The notes: generated by a model not told the origin, from the sequence alone. Positions 17,930-26,947 are shown, counted from the stretch's first letter. The stretch is DNA of 64,000 bases from Sediminibacterium sp. (GCF_019264485.1 NZ_JAHVAA010000015.1:204650-268649), one strand, 5' to 3'. Translations and numbers: made by a program.

Positions 17930-19834
17930 TTAGTTATCGCCTTCTCCTTCCTTCAGTTTGGCCTTGATTTCGGCTAAAGCGCCCAGGTCGCCCAGGGTGG
18001 CTTTTTCTACTTTCGCCTGGATGTTTTTCACTGCTTTCTTGGTATTGTCAGACTCAGCTTTCGCTTCTTTCTTGGCAATTTCCTTTTCTTCAGCTACTAC
18101 TTTCTCCCAGATACGGGCATGGCTCAACACGATACGCTTCTCATTGCGATCGAATTCGATCACCATGAACTGTGCAGTTTCGTCGGCTTTCACCTGCGTA
18201 CCATCTTCCTTGTTCAGGTGACGGTTAGGCGCAAAACCTTCTAAACCATAAGGCAGTTGCACAAGGGCACCTTTATCGTCCTTACGGGTAACGGTACCTT
18301 CATGCAGGGTTCCAACAGCGAAAGTGTCTTCCAGGGCATTCCAGGGATCTTCTTCCAGTTGTTTGTGACCCAACTGCAGTTTACGGTTTTCTTTATCGAT
18401 GCTGAGGATGATGATATCGATATGTTCTCCCACTTTGGTATAATCACTTGGGTGGTTGAAACGCTTCAGCCAGCTCAGGTCGCTGATGTGGATCATACCG
18501 CCGATTCCTGGCTCCAGTTCAACAAACACACCATACGGCGTGATGTTTTTCACCAGACCTTTGTGTTTGCTGCTTTCAGGGAACTTGGTTTCGATAGTGC
18601 TCCATGGATCATCGCTCATCTGCTTAATACTGAGACTCATCTTACGGGCATCTTTATCGAGGGTAACCACTTTGGCTGCATACTCATCGCCCAGTTTGAA
18701 GAATTCCTTCGCATTGATCGGAGTATTGGCCCAGGTAATTTCAGATACGTGTACCAGACCTTCAACACCAGGCTGAATTTCTAAGAATGCACCGTAATCT
18801 TCTATATTTACCACTTTACCTTTTACTACTGAACCTTCAGACAAACCTTCAGGCAGCACATCCCATGGGTGTGGAGTTAACTGCTTCAGACCTAAGCTGA
18901 TACGCTTTTTGTCGTCGTCGAAATCCAGTACCACCACCTGTAATTTCTGGTCCATCTTCACCACTTCGCTTGGGTGAGAGATACGGCCCCATGAAATATC
19001 GGTGATGTACAACAAACCATCCAAACCACCGAGGTCCATAAATGCACCGAAATCTGTGATGTTTTTCACCACACCTTCCAATACCTGGCCTTTTTCGAGT
19101 TTGCTCATGATCTCTGCACGCTGTGCTTCGATATCGCTTTCGATCAGTGCCTTATGTGATACAACGGCATTCTTGATCGCTTCATTAATCTTAACTACTT
19201 TAAACTCCATGGTCTTACCCACAAACTGATCGTAATCAGTTACAGGTTTTACATCGATCTGAGAACCTGGTAAGAATGTTTCCATACCAAATACATCAAC
19301 GATCAATCCACCTTTGGTTTTGCTGGTTACGGTACCGGTAATTACTTCACCTGTTTTGTGAACTTCAACGATACGCTCCCATGCACGGAAGATACGGGCA
19401 GACTTACGGCTGAGGTGCAGATTACCCTGACGGTCTTCTTTCTCTACCACCATAACTTCTACTTCGTCACCAATTTTCAGACCCTGAACATCGCGGAATT
19501 CGTTCAGTGATACGAGACCATCACTTTTAAAACCGATGTTTACAACCACATCTGTTTTAGTAAGGGCCACTACACCACCTCTTACGATTTCGCCATCTTC
19601 AATCTGTACGAAAGTGTCGTCATACACTTTATCGTATTTAACTCTTTCAGACTCGGCATAATGACTCACATTACGTTTGTCGATGCTCCAGTCAAAATCA
19701 TCGTGCGCTGTTTCTACTACTACAGGCGCCGCTGCTACAGGTGCATTTGTTGTCGCAGTAGTAACTTCTGCTGCCTCTGGGGCGCCAGTGTTCTCCTGAG
19801 CATCTGCGTTTAATTGTTTACGGAAAATGTTCAT
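17930..19834 (-). CDS. rpsA: 30S ribosomal protein S1
   Basis: A 634-residue protein with six S1/OB repeats, each carrying a recognisable core (GGVVALTKTDVVVNIGFKSDG; GTVTSKTKGGLIVDVFG; GVVKNITDFGAFMDLGG; GKVVNIEDYGAFLEIQPG; GLVKNITPYGVFVELEPG; GTVTRKDDKGALVQLPYG). S1 binds mRNA and helps initiation on structured or leader-poor messages. The N-terminus (MNIFRKQLNADAQ) is acidic and Ala-rich, and the C-terminus is charged. The frame stays open to 20059, but that extension is low-complexity and lies upstream of the promoter, so 19834 is the start. Confidence 0.95.
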   Translation of the reverse strand: MNIFRKQLNADAQENTGAPEAAEVTTATTNAPVAAAPVVVETAHDDFDWSIDKRNVSHYAESERVKYDKVYDDTFVQIEDGEIVRGGVVALTKTDVVVNIGFKSDGLVSLNEFRDVQGLKIGDEVEVMVVEKEDRQGNLHLSRKSARIFRAWERIVEVHKTGEVITGTVTSKTKGGLIVDVFGMETFLPGSQIDVKPVTDYDQFVGKTMEFKVVKINEAIKNAVVSHKALIESDIEAQRAEIMSKLEKGQVLEGVVKNITDFGAFMDLGGLDGLLYITDISWGRISHPSEVVKMDQKLQVVVLDFDDDKKRISLGLKQLTPHPWDVLPEGLSEGSVVKGKVVNIEDYGAFLEIQPGVEGLVHVSEITWANTPINAKEFFKLGDEYAAKVVTLDKDARKMSLSIKQMSDDPWSTIETKFPESSKHKGLVKNITPYGVFVELEPGIGGMIHISDLSWLKRFNHPSDYTKVGEHIDIIILSIDKENRKLQLGHKQLEEDPWNALEDTFAVGTLHEGTVTRKDDKGALVQLPYGLEGFAPNRHLNKEDGTQVKADETAQFMVIEFDRNEKRIVLSHARIWEKVVAEEKEIAKKEAKAESDNTKKAVKNIQAKVEKATLGDLGALAEIKAKLKEGEGDN

Positions 19835-19868
19835 AAAATAGTCCCGATGGTTTAATAAATCGGGGGTG

Positions 19869-19876
19869 CAAAAGTA
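19869..19876 (-). promoter_or_regulatory. -7 box TACTTTTG for rpsA
   Basis: Perfect TAnnTTTG on the minus strand, 35 bases before the rpsA ATG. The GTCCGAAAG repeat at 19882-19917 occupies the place where a -33 element would be. Confidence 0.6.
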
Positions 19877-19881
19877 GGGAA

Positions 19882-19917
19882 AAAGTCCGAAAGTCTGGTG
19901 GTCGGAAAGTCCGAAAG
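19882..19917. repeat. GTCCGAAAG-type repeat, left copy
   Basis: A 36-base stretch with AGTCCGAAAGT twice and an inverted GTCGGAAAG between them. Its reverse complement matches 29215-29250 at 28 of 36 positions by my alignment. Confidence 0.65.
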
Positions 19918-20060
19918 TTGGGGTTTGGGAGGTGGATGGGTGGTTTTTGAGGGGGATTTTCAGGAGATATAGGAGTATTTTTGTATATTTATTAAGTGTC
20001 GCCATTTCGTAAATCGTTGTATTAAAATGGGATTTGCATAATGGGTACGGAAATGACAAG

Positions 20061-20847
20061 TTGTAAACAATTTAATCGATTACCAAACATTAAATAAATA
20101 TGAGTTTAAGTTCAAGCACCTTAATTCACTTAACTACTCAAAAGGCGTACTTAGTTGGAATTCTGAAAGAAGGATTTAAAGTAAAATATTGTCAAGAAGA
20201 TATTAAAACTAAGGGAGGTTCTATCAATGGAGCTTTTCCAATGGTTAGTTTGAGCGATCTCCCATTATCTGAACTTGACTATCACTTAGAATCCTATGGT
20301 AATTACGGAATAGGACTAAAAAAGGAATGGGCGAAGAAAAATGGTTTAAACCCGGTTTTATATTTCGATGGGAATTCTACTATTAGTCATAATATTAGAA
20401 AGGACTTTGAAGACATATACAAAAAAGTATTAGAAGGTAAACTTGAAAATAAACTATTTCAACTAGTTACTGAGATAATGAGTTATATGAAGAATTATGA
20501 AGGCACATTAAAAACAAAAAAGATAACAAGAGAAAATTATCGGTTTTCAGATGAAAGAGAATGGAGATATATACCGTCTCTTGATATTCTAGGTTCAGCC
20601 TTTCCATATATTGTCCCAAAAAATGCGGAAGAAAAAGCAAAGGCAAATAAAAAGCTAGAGCACATAAGATTAGAATTTACTCCAGATGACATAAACTATA
20701 TCTTTGTGCAAAAAGAGAGCGAAATTCAAGAAATTATCGACATAATTAGGAATGCAAATGCAACAATGCCATATTCAAGTGTTGAACGATTAATGACTAG
20801 AATATTGACGACGGAGCAAATTATGACTGATATTTAATTGTTTACAA
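20061..20847. repeat. 12-bp inverted repeats framing the AbiGi-like gene
   Basis: TTGTAAACAATT at 20061-20072 is matched by its exact reverse complement at 20836-20847, which starts inside the stop codon of the gene between. The enclosed 787 bp holds just that gene. Clear target-site duplications are not seen and there is no transposase, so a non-autonomous mobile cassette is a hypothesis only. Confidence 0.5.
20100..20837 (+). CDS. AbiGi-like abortive phage infection protein
   Basis: A 245-residue protein resembling the AbiGi family (PF10899), the antitoxin-side partner of the AbiG abortive infection system. Matching features are the N-terminal THLTTQKAYLVGILKEGFKVKYC, FPMVSLSDLPLSELDYHLESYGNYGIGLKKEW, NGLNPVLYF and the charged FSDEREWRYIP motif before the C-terminal beta region. 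No AbiGii-type toxin gene is next to it, so it may be solitary. It is more AT-rich than rpsA next door and is flanked by 12-bp inverted repeats, which suggests horizontal acquisition. The assignment rests on remembered family pattern, not on a search. Confidence 0.72.
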   Translation: MSLSSSTLIHLTTQKAYLVGILKEGFKVKYCQEDIKTKGGSINGAFPMVSLSDLPLSELDYHLESYGNYGIGLKKEWAKKNGLNPVLYFDGNSTISHNIRKDFEDIYKKVLEGKLENKLFQLVTEIMSYMKNYEGTLKTKKITRENYRFSDEREWRYIPSLDILGSAFPYIVPKNAEEKAKANKKLEHIRLEFTPDDINYIFVQKESEIQEIIDIIRNANATMPYSSVERLMTRILTTEQIMTDI

Positions 20848-21070
20848 CAAAGGGGTCCTTCTCCACAGCATATTCATCGCCTGTGTCTCTCGTAGAGGCC
20901 CAAAGGACTTCCTTGGAGACTTGGCGCCAGTTACACAGCTATAGAATAACATTTAGTTTTACTTCTCCCCTGTTCATCTGCCAAATGCTACTCACAGCAT
21001 GAAGTAAAATAGAAAATTCATAGCACACAGATTATTGTGATATAAGTAATAATTTTAAGAAAAGCCGCAT
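20838..21070. other. Non-coding spacer after the AbiGi-like gene
   Basis: No gene seen. A 9-bp inverted repeat (TTTTACTTC at about 20957, GAAGTAAAA at about 21001) could form a large stem-loop. Confidence 0.35.
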
Positions 21071-21259
21071 ATGTCCTCATTTTATATCATACTACTTTTA
21101 GTCGGCTCTCTTACCTTATCCAAAAAAATAGCGGAGCTACGCAAATCGATTAAAACGGGTAATAAAGAAAAGATGAAAGCAGATATTTTCTTTCTGCTTC
21201 TTACCATTACAATCATTGCTGCGCTAATTGCAATAAAAAAAAATTTATCTCTCTACTGA
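21071..21259 (+). CDS. Small two-helix membrane protein
   Basis: A 62-residue peptide with two hydrophobic segments (IILLLVGSLTL and FFLLLTITIIAALIAI) joined by a basic stretch (KKIAELRKSIKTGNKEKMKAD). No family is recognised. It sits between the AbiGi-like gene and the KilA-N element, so it could be a toxin-like or holin-like peptide, but its composition alone cannot show that. Existence as a real gene is uncertain. Confidence 0.45.
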   Translation: MSSFYIILLLVGSLTLSKKIAELRKSIKTGNKEKMKADIFFLLLTITIIAALIAIKKNLSLY

Positions 21260-21320
21260 TTCTTAATATAGAAAACTTATAGAACTCGGATGATCATGAT
21301 AGATCATCACAATCATGAAA

Positions 21321-21454
21321 ATCCGTGTTCCATTTCCCGCTTCATCAGTTTCTCAAACTTCCTGAATAGTAAAGCAATTCGGCTGAGGCGTATTCAAAAT
21401 ACCGACTATAAAATTTGCGGGAAATACGCTTACATTCTTCACGATGTTGGTTCT
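21321..21454 (+). promoter_or_regulatory. Shared upstream element, copy 1 (KilA-N gene)
   Basis: 134 bases that align with 27886-28018. The core at 21383-21403 is identical over 21 bases to 27947-27967, and both cores lie exactly 72 bases before an ATG. Other matched blocks are GTGTTCCATTT, CTCAAACTTCC, GCGGGAAATACG and ATGTTGGTT. The outer words GCGTATT and AATACGC are complementary and bracket a TATAAAA box, so this looks like a promoter with flanking operator arms. A 7-bp inverted repeat (21289-21295 / 21302-21308) lies just upstream. Confidence 0.7.
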
Positions 21455-21476
21455 ATGAAAAAGAAAACCAACATCG
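21442..21476 (+). repeat. 11-bp inverted repeat enclosing the KilA-N start codon
   Basis: CGATGTTGGTT (21442-21452) and AACCAACATCG (21466-21476) are perfect complements with a 13-base loop containing the ATG at 21455. In RNA this would display the start codon in a loop; in DNA it could be an operator for autoregulation. In the second copy of the element only the left arm is kept. Confidence 0.75.
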
Positions 21477-22273
21477 AGGTAAAAGGCATTGCCATATCCA
21501 TGTTTAAAGAACAGGATGCCGATTATATCTCGCTAACAGACATGCTGAAAGCAAAAGATGGCGATTTTTTTATTTCCGACTGGTTAAGAAACCGGAATAC
21601 CATTGAGTTTCTGGGCATCTGGGAAAGCGTAAATAACCCGGATTTTAATTATGGCGAATTCGCCCTAATTAGAACACAGGCCGGTTTAAACAGTTATAGA
21701 CTGAGTGCCAAAGAATGGATGGAAAAAACCAATGCCATCGGTATCAGATCAACCGCCGGGCGATATGGTGGCACATTTGCCCATGCAGATATTGCCCTTG
21801 AATTTGGCATGTGGATTTCGCCTGAGTTTAAAGTCTACCTCATCAAAGAATTTCAGCGGCTGAAGGCAGCAGAAAGCAAACAGTTACAATCTGGGTGGAG
21901 CCTGCAACGCACTTTATCGAAACTGAATTACCATATTCTTACCGATGCCATTAAAGAAAAGCTGGTACCGAAACTACTGTCTGCAAAAGAAAGTGCATAT
22001 GTATATGCTTCAGAAGCCGACTTACTGAATATGGCTTTGTTTGGCAAAACGGCTGCTCAATGGAGAAAAGAAAATAGTAATACAATCGGAAATATCAGAG
22101 ACCAGGCTTCGCTGGAGCAATTGGTCATACTCTCCAACCTGGAAAGCCTGAATGCGGTTTTGATTCACCAGGGTATAGCGCAACCTGAGCGTTTACTACT
22201 CTTGAATAAAACTGCGATTCAACAAATGAAAACACTGTTGAACAGACCATCGCTTACGCGTTTGAGTAAATGA
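21455..22273 (+). CDS. KilA-N domain protein
   Basis: A 272-residue protein with a KilA-N DNA-binding domain (about residues 15-125: DADYISLTDMLKAKDGDFFI, DWLRNRNTIEFLGIWESVNN, RSTAGRYGGTFAHADIALEF, WISPEFKVYLIKEFQRLK). KilA-N is a phage and large-DNA-virus module also found in dispersed bacterial genes; a nucleic-acid-binding regulatory role is likely. The C-terminal half (YVYASEADLLNMALFGKTAAQWR) resembles the family's usual tail. The frame is open from 21290, but Met 21455 begins the family-like N-terminus and lies at the fixed distance in the shared upstream element. Confidence 0.85.
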   Translation: MKKKTNIEVKGIAISMFKEQDADYISLTDMLKAKDGDFFISDWLRNRNTIEFLGIWESVNNPDFNYGEFALIRTQAGLNSYRLSAKEWMEKTNAIGIRSTAGRYGGTFAHADIALEFGMWISPEFKVYLIKEFQRLKAAESKQLQSGWSLQRTLSKLNYHILTDAIKEKLVPKLLSAKESAYVYASEADLLNMALFGKTAAQWRKENSNTIGNIRDQASLEQLVILSNLESLNAVLIHQGIAQPERLLLLNKTAIQQMKTLLNRPSLTRLSK

Positions 22274-22438
22274 GCTGGCTACCTATAAACTTCCGAGCAA
22301 CTTGTACAGGAGAAAATTTAAATCCAATATGTTCATAATCTGATCATATTATAGATTTCCTAAGTACGTTTTATCTTCTTTAATTGCCTACTTTTACGGT
22401 AGTTCTCAAGTGTAAAATACCGCCGTAACAACAAAACA

Positions 22439-23017
22439 ATGGAAAACATACTATTCGACTTTATTTCAAAATACATTACACTGACAGAAGATGAAAAGAA
22501 CGTACTCGTTTCTTTGAACCTGTTTCGCTCGGCTAAGAAAGGAACGATTTTACTGAAAGAAGGACAACATTCGAAAGAAAGTTACTTTGTTTTAAAAGGC
22601 TGTATCCGCTCTTATTACCTGATAGACGGGGAAGAAAAAACAACTGCTTTCTACACAGAAATGGATGCTTTAACACCTCATTTTGTGATCAATAAAACCC
22701 CTTCTGAATATTTTATCAGTTGTGTAGAAGACAGCATTCTTACCGTTTCAAATTCTGATATGGAAGCAGAAGTAAACAGTAAGTTTCCAAAGTTTGAATT
22801 AATGTGTAGAAAATTGTCGGAAGAATTGTTGGCTCAGCAGCGTATTGACTTTGATGAGTTTAAAACCTCCTCCCCTGAACAACGATATTTGAATTTACTG
22901 CAATCAAGACCAGACCTTATTCAGCGTGTTCCCCAACACCAGTTAGCCAGCTATTTAGGCATCAAACCACAGTCTTTAAGCAGACTCAGAGCAAGAATTC
23001 TGGAGAAAAAGAGCTAA
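22439..23017 (+). CDS. Crp/Fnr-family transcriptional regulator
   Basis: A 192-residue protein: a cyclic-nucleotide-binding-like beta roll (about 25-115, with KKGTILLKEGQHSKESYFVLKGCIRSYYLIDGEE) and a short C-terminal HTH (RVPQHQLASYLGIKPQSLSRLRARIL). No FNR-type iron-sulfur cysteines are seen. Bacteroidota have many such regulators that act on neighbouring genes, so the two genes 81 bases downstream are candidate targets. No ligand can be assigned. Confidence 0.88.
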   Translation: MENILFDFISKYITLTEDEKNVLVSLNLFRSAKKGTILLKEGQHSKESYFVLKGCIRSYYLIDGEEKTTAFYTEMDALTPHFVINKTPSEYFISCVEDSILTVSNSDMEAEVNSKFPKFELMCRKLSEELLAQQRIDFDEFKTSSPEQRYLNLLQSRPDLIQRVPQHQLASYLGIKPQSLSRLRARILEKKS

Positions 23018-23064
23018 TCCTCATTTCTTAACTTAAGTGAACGTACCTACGCTACCGACCAATC

Positions 23065-23072
23065 TACTTTTG
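23065..23072 (+). promoter_or_regulatory. -7 box TACTTTTG
   Basis: Perfect TAnnTTTG, 26 bases before the ATG of the exported protein gene at 23098. Confidence 0.55.
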
Positions 23073-23097
23073 CATCATCACTTAACACTAAAAAGAG

Positions 23098-23718
23098 ATG
23101 CAGAAGAAAATTGTATGGATGGGACTTGCCTTTCTGTGGGCAAGTAGTCTACAACTGAAGGCACAGGATGCCAGAAAAGACAGTGCGCATAAAAAATGGT
23201 TTGTTGGAAGTTCGCTATTGATGTTAGGGAATTTCGATCAGGTAAACAATCCGGAGTATGTACAATTAAATGTTGGATACAGGATTACCCCCAAAGATGT
23301 TGTTTCATTCAGGTTTAAAAGATCCATTTATTCCTGGCCATTAGGCATCCCCTTTAGTTCACCATCATTTGATGCACCGGGAGAAAATTATCCGGGTCAC
23401 GCACGCATACTTGCACCTACCGTAGGATACCAGCGGTTTTGGTGGAAAGGCGCTTATACATCCGTTTATGCATTGAATGCTTTTGAAAAATATATTGATG
23501 CCAATAAGAAAAAGATCGGAAATGGTTACTCGCTTTACCTGGACTTTTACCTGGGTTATCAGTTTAAGTTTTTCAAAAACCGCTTCTTTTTTGAGCCCGC
23601 TATTGGAATTAGTTATTGGCCTCTAAGAACAAATGTTCCAGCAGCTTTTAAAGCAGTAGAAAATAAATGGAATAACTATTTTATTCAACCGGGGCTCGAC
23701 TTTGGCTTTAACTTTTAA
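23098..23718 (+). CDS. Putative outer membrane protein
   Basis: A 206-residue exported protein with a signal peptide (MGLAFLWASSLQLKAQ) and alternating aromatic beta-strands (YVQLNVGYRITPKDVVSFRF, YSLYLDFYLGYQFKFFKNRFFF) ending in a Phe (FGFNF), as in small outer-membrane barrels. No specific family is recognised. It lies between a Crp-like regulator and a DUF6326-like gene (10 bases between stop and next start), so the last two probably form one transcript. Confidence 0.7.
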   Translation: MQKKIVWMGLAFLWASSLQLKAQDARKDSAHKKWFVGSSLLMLGNFDQVNNPEYVQLNVGYRITPKDVVSFRFKRSIYSWPLGIPFSSPSFDAPGENYPGHARILAPTVGYQRFWWKGAYTSVYALNAFEKYIDANKKKIGNGYSLYLDFYLGYQFKFFKNRFFFEPAIGISYWPLRTNVPAAFKAVENKWNNYFIQPGLDFGFNF

Positions 23719-23728
23719 ATGAAAATTT

Positions 23729-24172
23729 ATGAGCACAGAAAAACTAATGCAAAAAAAATTGCAAGACATCACAGTAAGTGTGAAACTAAAGCTGGCTTCA
23801 CTGTGGGCTAGTTTTATGTTTCTCTACATCTATGTAGATTATTTTCACTTATACATGCCGAATAAGATAGAAGATATACAAAAAGGAAAAGTGTTTGTAT
23901 TTGATATTACACAGGGGTTTATTTTCACTGCACTTTCGCTGGCTACCATTCCGATATTGATGATTTTTCTTTCTGTTACACTCACTGCCAGAGCAAATCG
24001 TTTAACAAATATCATTGTGGCAACAGTTCTTATTCCTTATATGCTATTTAACCTGGCTGGAGAAGCCTGGATACACATGATTTTTGCGGCGGCTGTAGAA
24101 GTAGTGCTGCTTTGTCTGATCATCCACCTTGCATGGAAGTGGCCAAGTGATGAAACTTTACATCCCAACTAA
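23729..24172 (+). CDS. DUF6326-like integral membrane protein
   Basis: A 147-residue membrane protein with four hydrophobic segments (LASLWASFMFLYIYVDYF, FIFTALSLATIPILMIFLSV, IIVATVLIPYMLFNLAG, MIFAAAVEVVLLCLIIHLAW). The order and the KLKLASLWASFMF...Y.Y.D start resemble DUF6326. Function is unknown. Probably cotranscribed with 23098-23718. Confidence 0.65.
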   Translation: MSTEKLMQKKLQDITVSVKLKLASLWASFMFLYIYVDYFHLYMPNKIEDIQKGKVFVFDITQGFIFTALSLATIPILMIFLSVTLTARANRLTNIIVATVLIPYMLFNLAGEAWIHMIFAAAVEVVLLCLIIHLAWKWPSDETLHPN

Positions 24173-24183
24173 CAATAAAATAA

Positions 24184-24463
24184 TATGCTGCTGTGGCAGG
24201 AAATGGTTGTAATACAAGTAGACAAGTTTCCGTAGACTTAAATGGTGAGTTTATAGATGAAACCGTTCTATCGCAAGCGGGGATTGCATTTAAGAATATA
24301 TTTGAAATTCTAACAAAAGCCAGCTTTAAAAAAACTGACATCGCTTTTATAGATCTCACATTTTCCAACTTAACGGATTTAGAGATCTTACCCCCCCTAT
24401 TATGATTCACTTTTAGAAAAAGATAAAAAACCGGCAAGAACAGTTTATCAAGCCGCGGCTTAA
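24184..24463 (+). pseudogene. RidA/YjgF-family remnant with a frameshift
   Basis: The reading AVAGNGCNTSRQVSVDLNG, then QAGIAFKNIFEIL and TKASFKKTDIAFIDLTFSNL resembles the RidA (2-iminobutanoate deaminase) family from its second strand. After a C-run at about 24391 the family-like sequence continues in another frame as YYDSLLEKDKKPARTVYQAA before a stop at 24463. The first strand and start codon are missing (a stop precedes in frame) and the last strand is cut. It is therefore a decayed copy. Confidence 0.7.
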
Positions 24464-24597
24464 AAAAAGAGGTTTGACATTACTATAAATCAATTTTTCA
24501 AATTTAAACTATCGAAATATACATACATCAATTTAACAGTATCTCCATCTATAAACAAAGTCAAACAAAAACGGGATTTACATAAGTAATATAAATT

Positions 24598-26928
24598 ATG
24601 AAACTAAGAAAATCAATCAACGCACTGTTACTATTTTTATTATTAAGTTCAATCCAAAAAGGTTTTGGGCAAAAAAATTATACCATTAGCGGTAGTGTTA
24701 AAAGCAAAAATACTGGTGAGTACATTATTGGCGCAAGTGTTAAAGTGTTAAACAGCAATGCGGGCACAACCTCAAATGAATATGGCTTTTACAGCATTTC
24801 ACTAGCGCCCAACAGCTACCAGATTGTGTTTAGTTCGTTGGGCAAATCGCCAGATACATTAAGCATTCATTTAGTAAGTAATATCGAGAAAAATATTAGC
24901 CTTTTAGAAGCGAATTATGAGTTAACCAGTGTTACAGTTACCAGCAGTAAATCTTCTGGTCGTTCTGTTACCGGCTCACAAATGGGTATTGAAAAAATAT
25001 CGGTGCAAGAAGCCAAAAACATTCCGGTAATTTTTGGTGAAAAAGATCTATTAAAAACCATTCAGTTGCTGCCTGGCATTAAAACTGCCGGTGAAGGTAA
25101 TAGCGGGATTTTTGTAAGAGGTGGCAGTACCGACCAAAATCAAATAATCCTTGATGAGGCCAACATTTACAACGCCGCTCACCTGTTTGGGTTCTTCTCC
25201 ACTTTTAACAGCGATGCTATAAAAGATATTGCAGTGTATAAAGGAGGAATGCCGGCACAATACGGAGGAAGATTAAGCAGCGTGCTGGATGTAAGAATGA
25301 ATGAAGGAAACAATCAAAACACCAGTGTTAGTGGTAGCTTGGGGCTTATCAGTGCTAAACTGAATGTTGAAGGGCCTATTCAAAAAAATAAATCTTCTTT
25401 CCTGATTACCGGCAGAAGAACCTATGCCGATGTATTCTTACAACTTGACGAAAAATCGAAAGAAAATCAACTATACTTTTACGATTTAAACGCCAAGTTG
25501 AACTATGAACTAGGTAAAAAGGACAAGCTCTACTTAAGTGGTTATTTCGGTAAAGATCTTTTAGGATTTAACAACCAATTTAAAACCAATTGGGGTAATG
25601 GAACCGGAACTTTTCGTTGGAACCACATTTTTAACAGTCGTTTATTTTTAAACAGTTCCTTAATATTCAGTAATTATAACTATGAGTTTAAAGTTAAAAA
25701 TGGCACCAACGATATTAGAATCTTTTCCCAGATCAGGGATTGGAATGTAAAGCAGGATTACCAATACAGCATTAACAACAATAACAATTTACGCTTTGGA
25801 TGGTCCAGTATTTATCATATTATTCGTCCCGGAGAAATTACAGGCAATGCAACTTCGAGCATCAACGATAATATTCAGGACAAAAGATATTCTTTTGAAA
25901 ATGCTGTTTATGCAAGCAACACATTAAAGCCCAGCAAAAATCTGAACATCACAATTGGCGCAAGGCTTAGTGCTTTTAACGTCATGGGGGGAGGCGATTT
26001 TTTTGATATAGATGACAAGGGTAATATTAAAGACACGATTGCATATGCAAAAGGGGCGGTGGTAAAAACATATTACAACCTTGAGCCCAGGGTCTCTCTT
26101 GGTTATATGTTAAATGCCAATACATCCATCAAAGCAGCATATACGCGTAATGCGCAGTATATGCACCAAATAACCAATTCAAATGGTTCAAACCCCTTGG
26201 ATAAGTGGGCCAGCACCAGTAATATCATTCAACCACAAATCAGCAACCAGTTTAGCGTAGGTTATTATACAAACATTCTGCAAAACGCCTATGAGTTTAC
26301 CGCTGAGGCTTACTATAAAGAAATGGAAAATGTTTTAGACTATAGAAATGGGGCTGACCTGTTTTTGAATGAAACCGTTGAGGCACAACTATTATTTGGC
26401 AAAGGCCGGGCTTATGGTGTAGAGTTTATGTTAAAGAAAAAAACAGGTAAACTTACCGGATGGGTTAGTTATACTTTAAGTAAGTCGGAAAGAAAAATTA
26501 CCGGCATCAATAACAATAAATGGTACAATGCAACACAAGATAGACCACACGATATCTCAATTGTTGGAATATACCAGATAAGCAAAAAATGGACACTTAG
26601 CGGAAACTTTGTTTTCTACACCGGCAATGCTGTTACATTTCCTTCGGGTAAATACCAGGTTAATGGACAAACGGCTTATTACTACAACAGCAGAAATGCC
26701 GACAGAATGCCGAATTACCATCGTTTAGATTTTGGTGCTACCATGCAACTAAAGAAAACAAAAAAATGGAGCAAAGAATTGGTATTTGGTTTATACAATG
26801 CATATGGCAGAGAAAATGCCTATGCCATTAATTTTAAAGACAATAAGGATAACCCCAATATTACAGAAATAAGGCAAACCACCTTATTCCGCTGGGTTCC
26901 ATCAATATCTTACAATTTCAAATTTTAA
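24598..26928 (+). CDS. TonB-dependent receptor with CarboxypepD-reg domain
   Basis: A 776-residue outer-membrane receptor. A signal peptide (to FGQ, residue 24) is followed by a carboxypeptidase-regulatory-like beta sandwich (about 27-110), the plug domain (about 125-235: GIFVRGGSTDQNQIILDEANIYNAAHL cut across two conserved strands) and a beta-barrel ending in Phe (SISYNFKF). It imports an unknown large or chelated ligand using TonB energy. It is followed 19 bases later by a DUF4249 lipoprotein, a standard Bacteroidota pairing. Confidence 0.92.
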   Translation: MKLRKSINALLLFLLLSSIQKGFGQKNYTISGSVKSKNTGEYIIGASVKVLNSNAGTTSNEYGFYSISLAPNSYQIVFSSLGKSPDTLSIHLVSNIEKNISLLEANYELTSVTVTSSKSSGRSVTGSQMGIEKISVQEAKNIPVIFGEKDLLKTIQLLPGIKTAGEGNSGIFVRGGSTDQNQIILDEANIYNAAHLFGFFSTFNSDAIKDIAVYKGGMPAQYGGRLSSVLDVRMNEGNNQNTSVSGSLGLISAKLNVEGPIQKNKSSFLITGRRTYADVFLQLDEKSKENQLYFYDLNAKLNYELGKKDKLYLSGYFGKDLLGFNNQFKTNWGNGTGTFRWNHIFNSRLFLNSSLIFSNYNYEFKVKNGTNDIRIFSQIRDWNVKQDYQYSINNNNNLRFGWSSIYHIIRPGEITGNATSSINDNIQDKRYSFENAVYASNTLKPSKNLNITIGARLSAFNVMGGGDFFDIDDKGNIKDTIAYAKGAVVKTYYNLEPRVSLGYMLNANTSIKAAYTRNAQYMHQITNSNGSNPLDKWASTSNIIQPQISNQFSVGYYTNILQNAYEFTAEAYYKEMENVLDYRNGADLFLNETVEAQLLFGKGRAYGVEFMLKKKTGKLTGWVSYTLSKSERKITGINNNKWYNATQDRPHDISIVGIYQISKKWTLSGNFVFYTGNAVTFPSGKYQVNGQTAYYYNSRNADRMPNYHRLDFGATMQLKKTKKWSKELVFGLYNAYGRENAYAINFKDNKDNPNITEIRQTTLFRWVPSISYNFKF

Positions 26929-26947
26929 TAAATTAACACCAACATAA

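Noticed and set aside
18257..18784. 175-codon plus-strand frame inside rpsA
   Set aside because: Lies entirely antisense to conserved S1 domains and has no recognisable features.
19835..20059. N-terminal extension of rpsA (75 codons)
   Set aside because: Covers the promoter box and the GTCCGAAAG repeat and does not look like S1; the MNIFRK start is preferred.
20838..21070. Possible small RNA or tRNA after the AbiGi-like gene
   Set aside because: No cloverleaf or clear promoter-terminator pair could be drawn; only one 9-bp inverted repeat was found.
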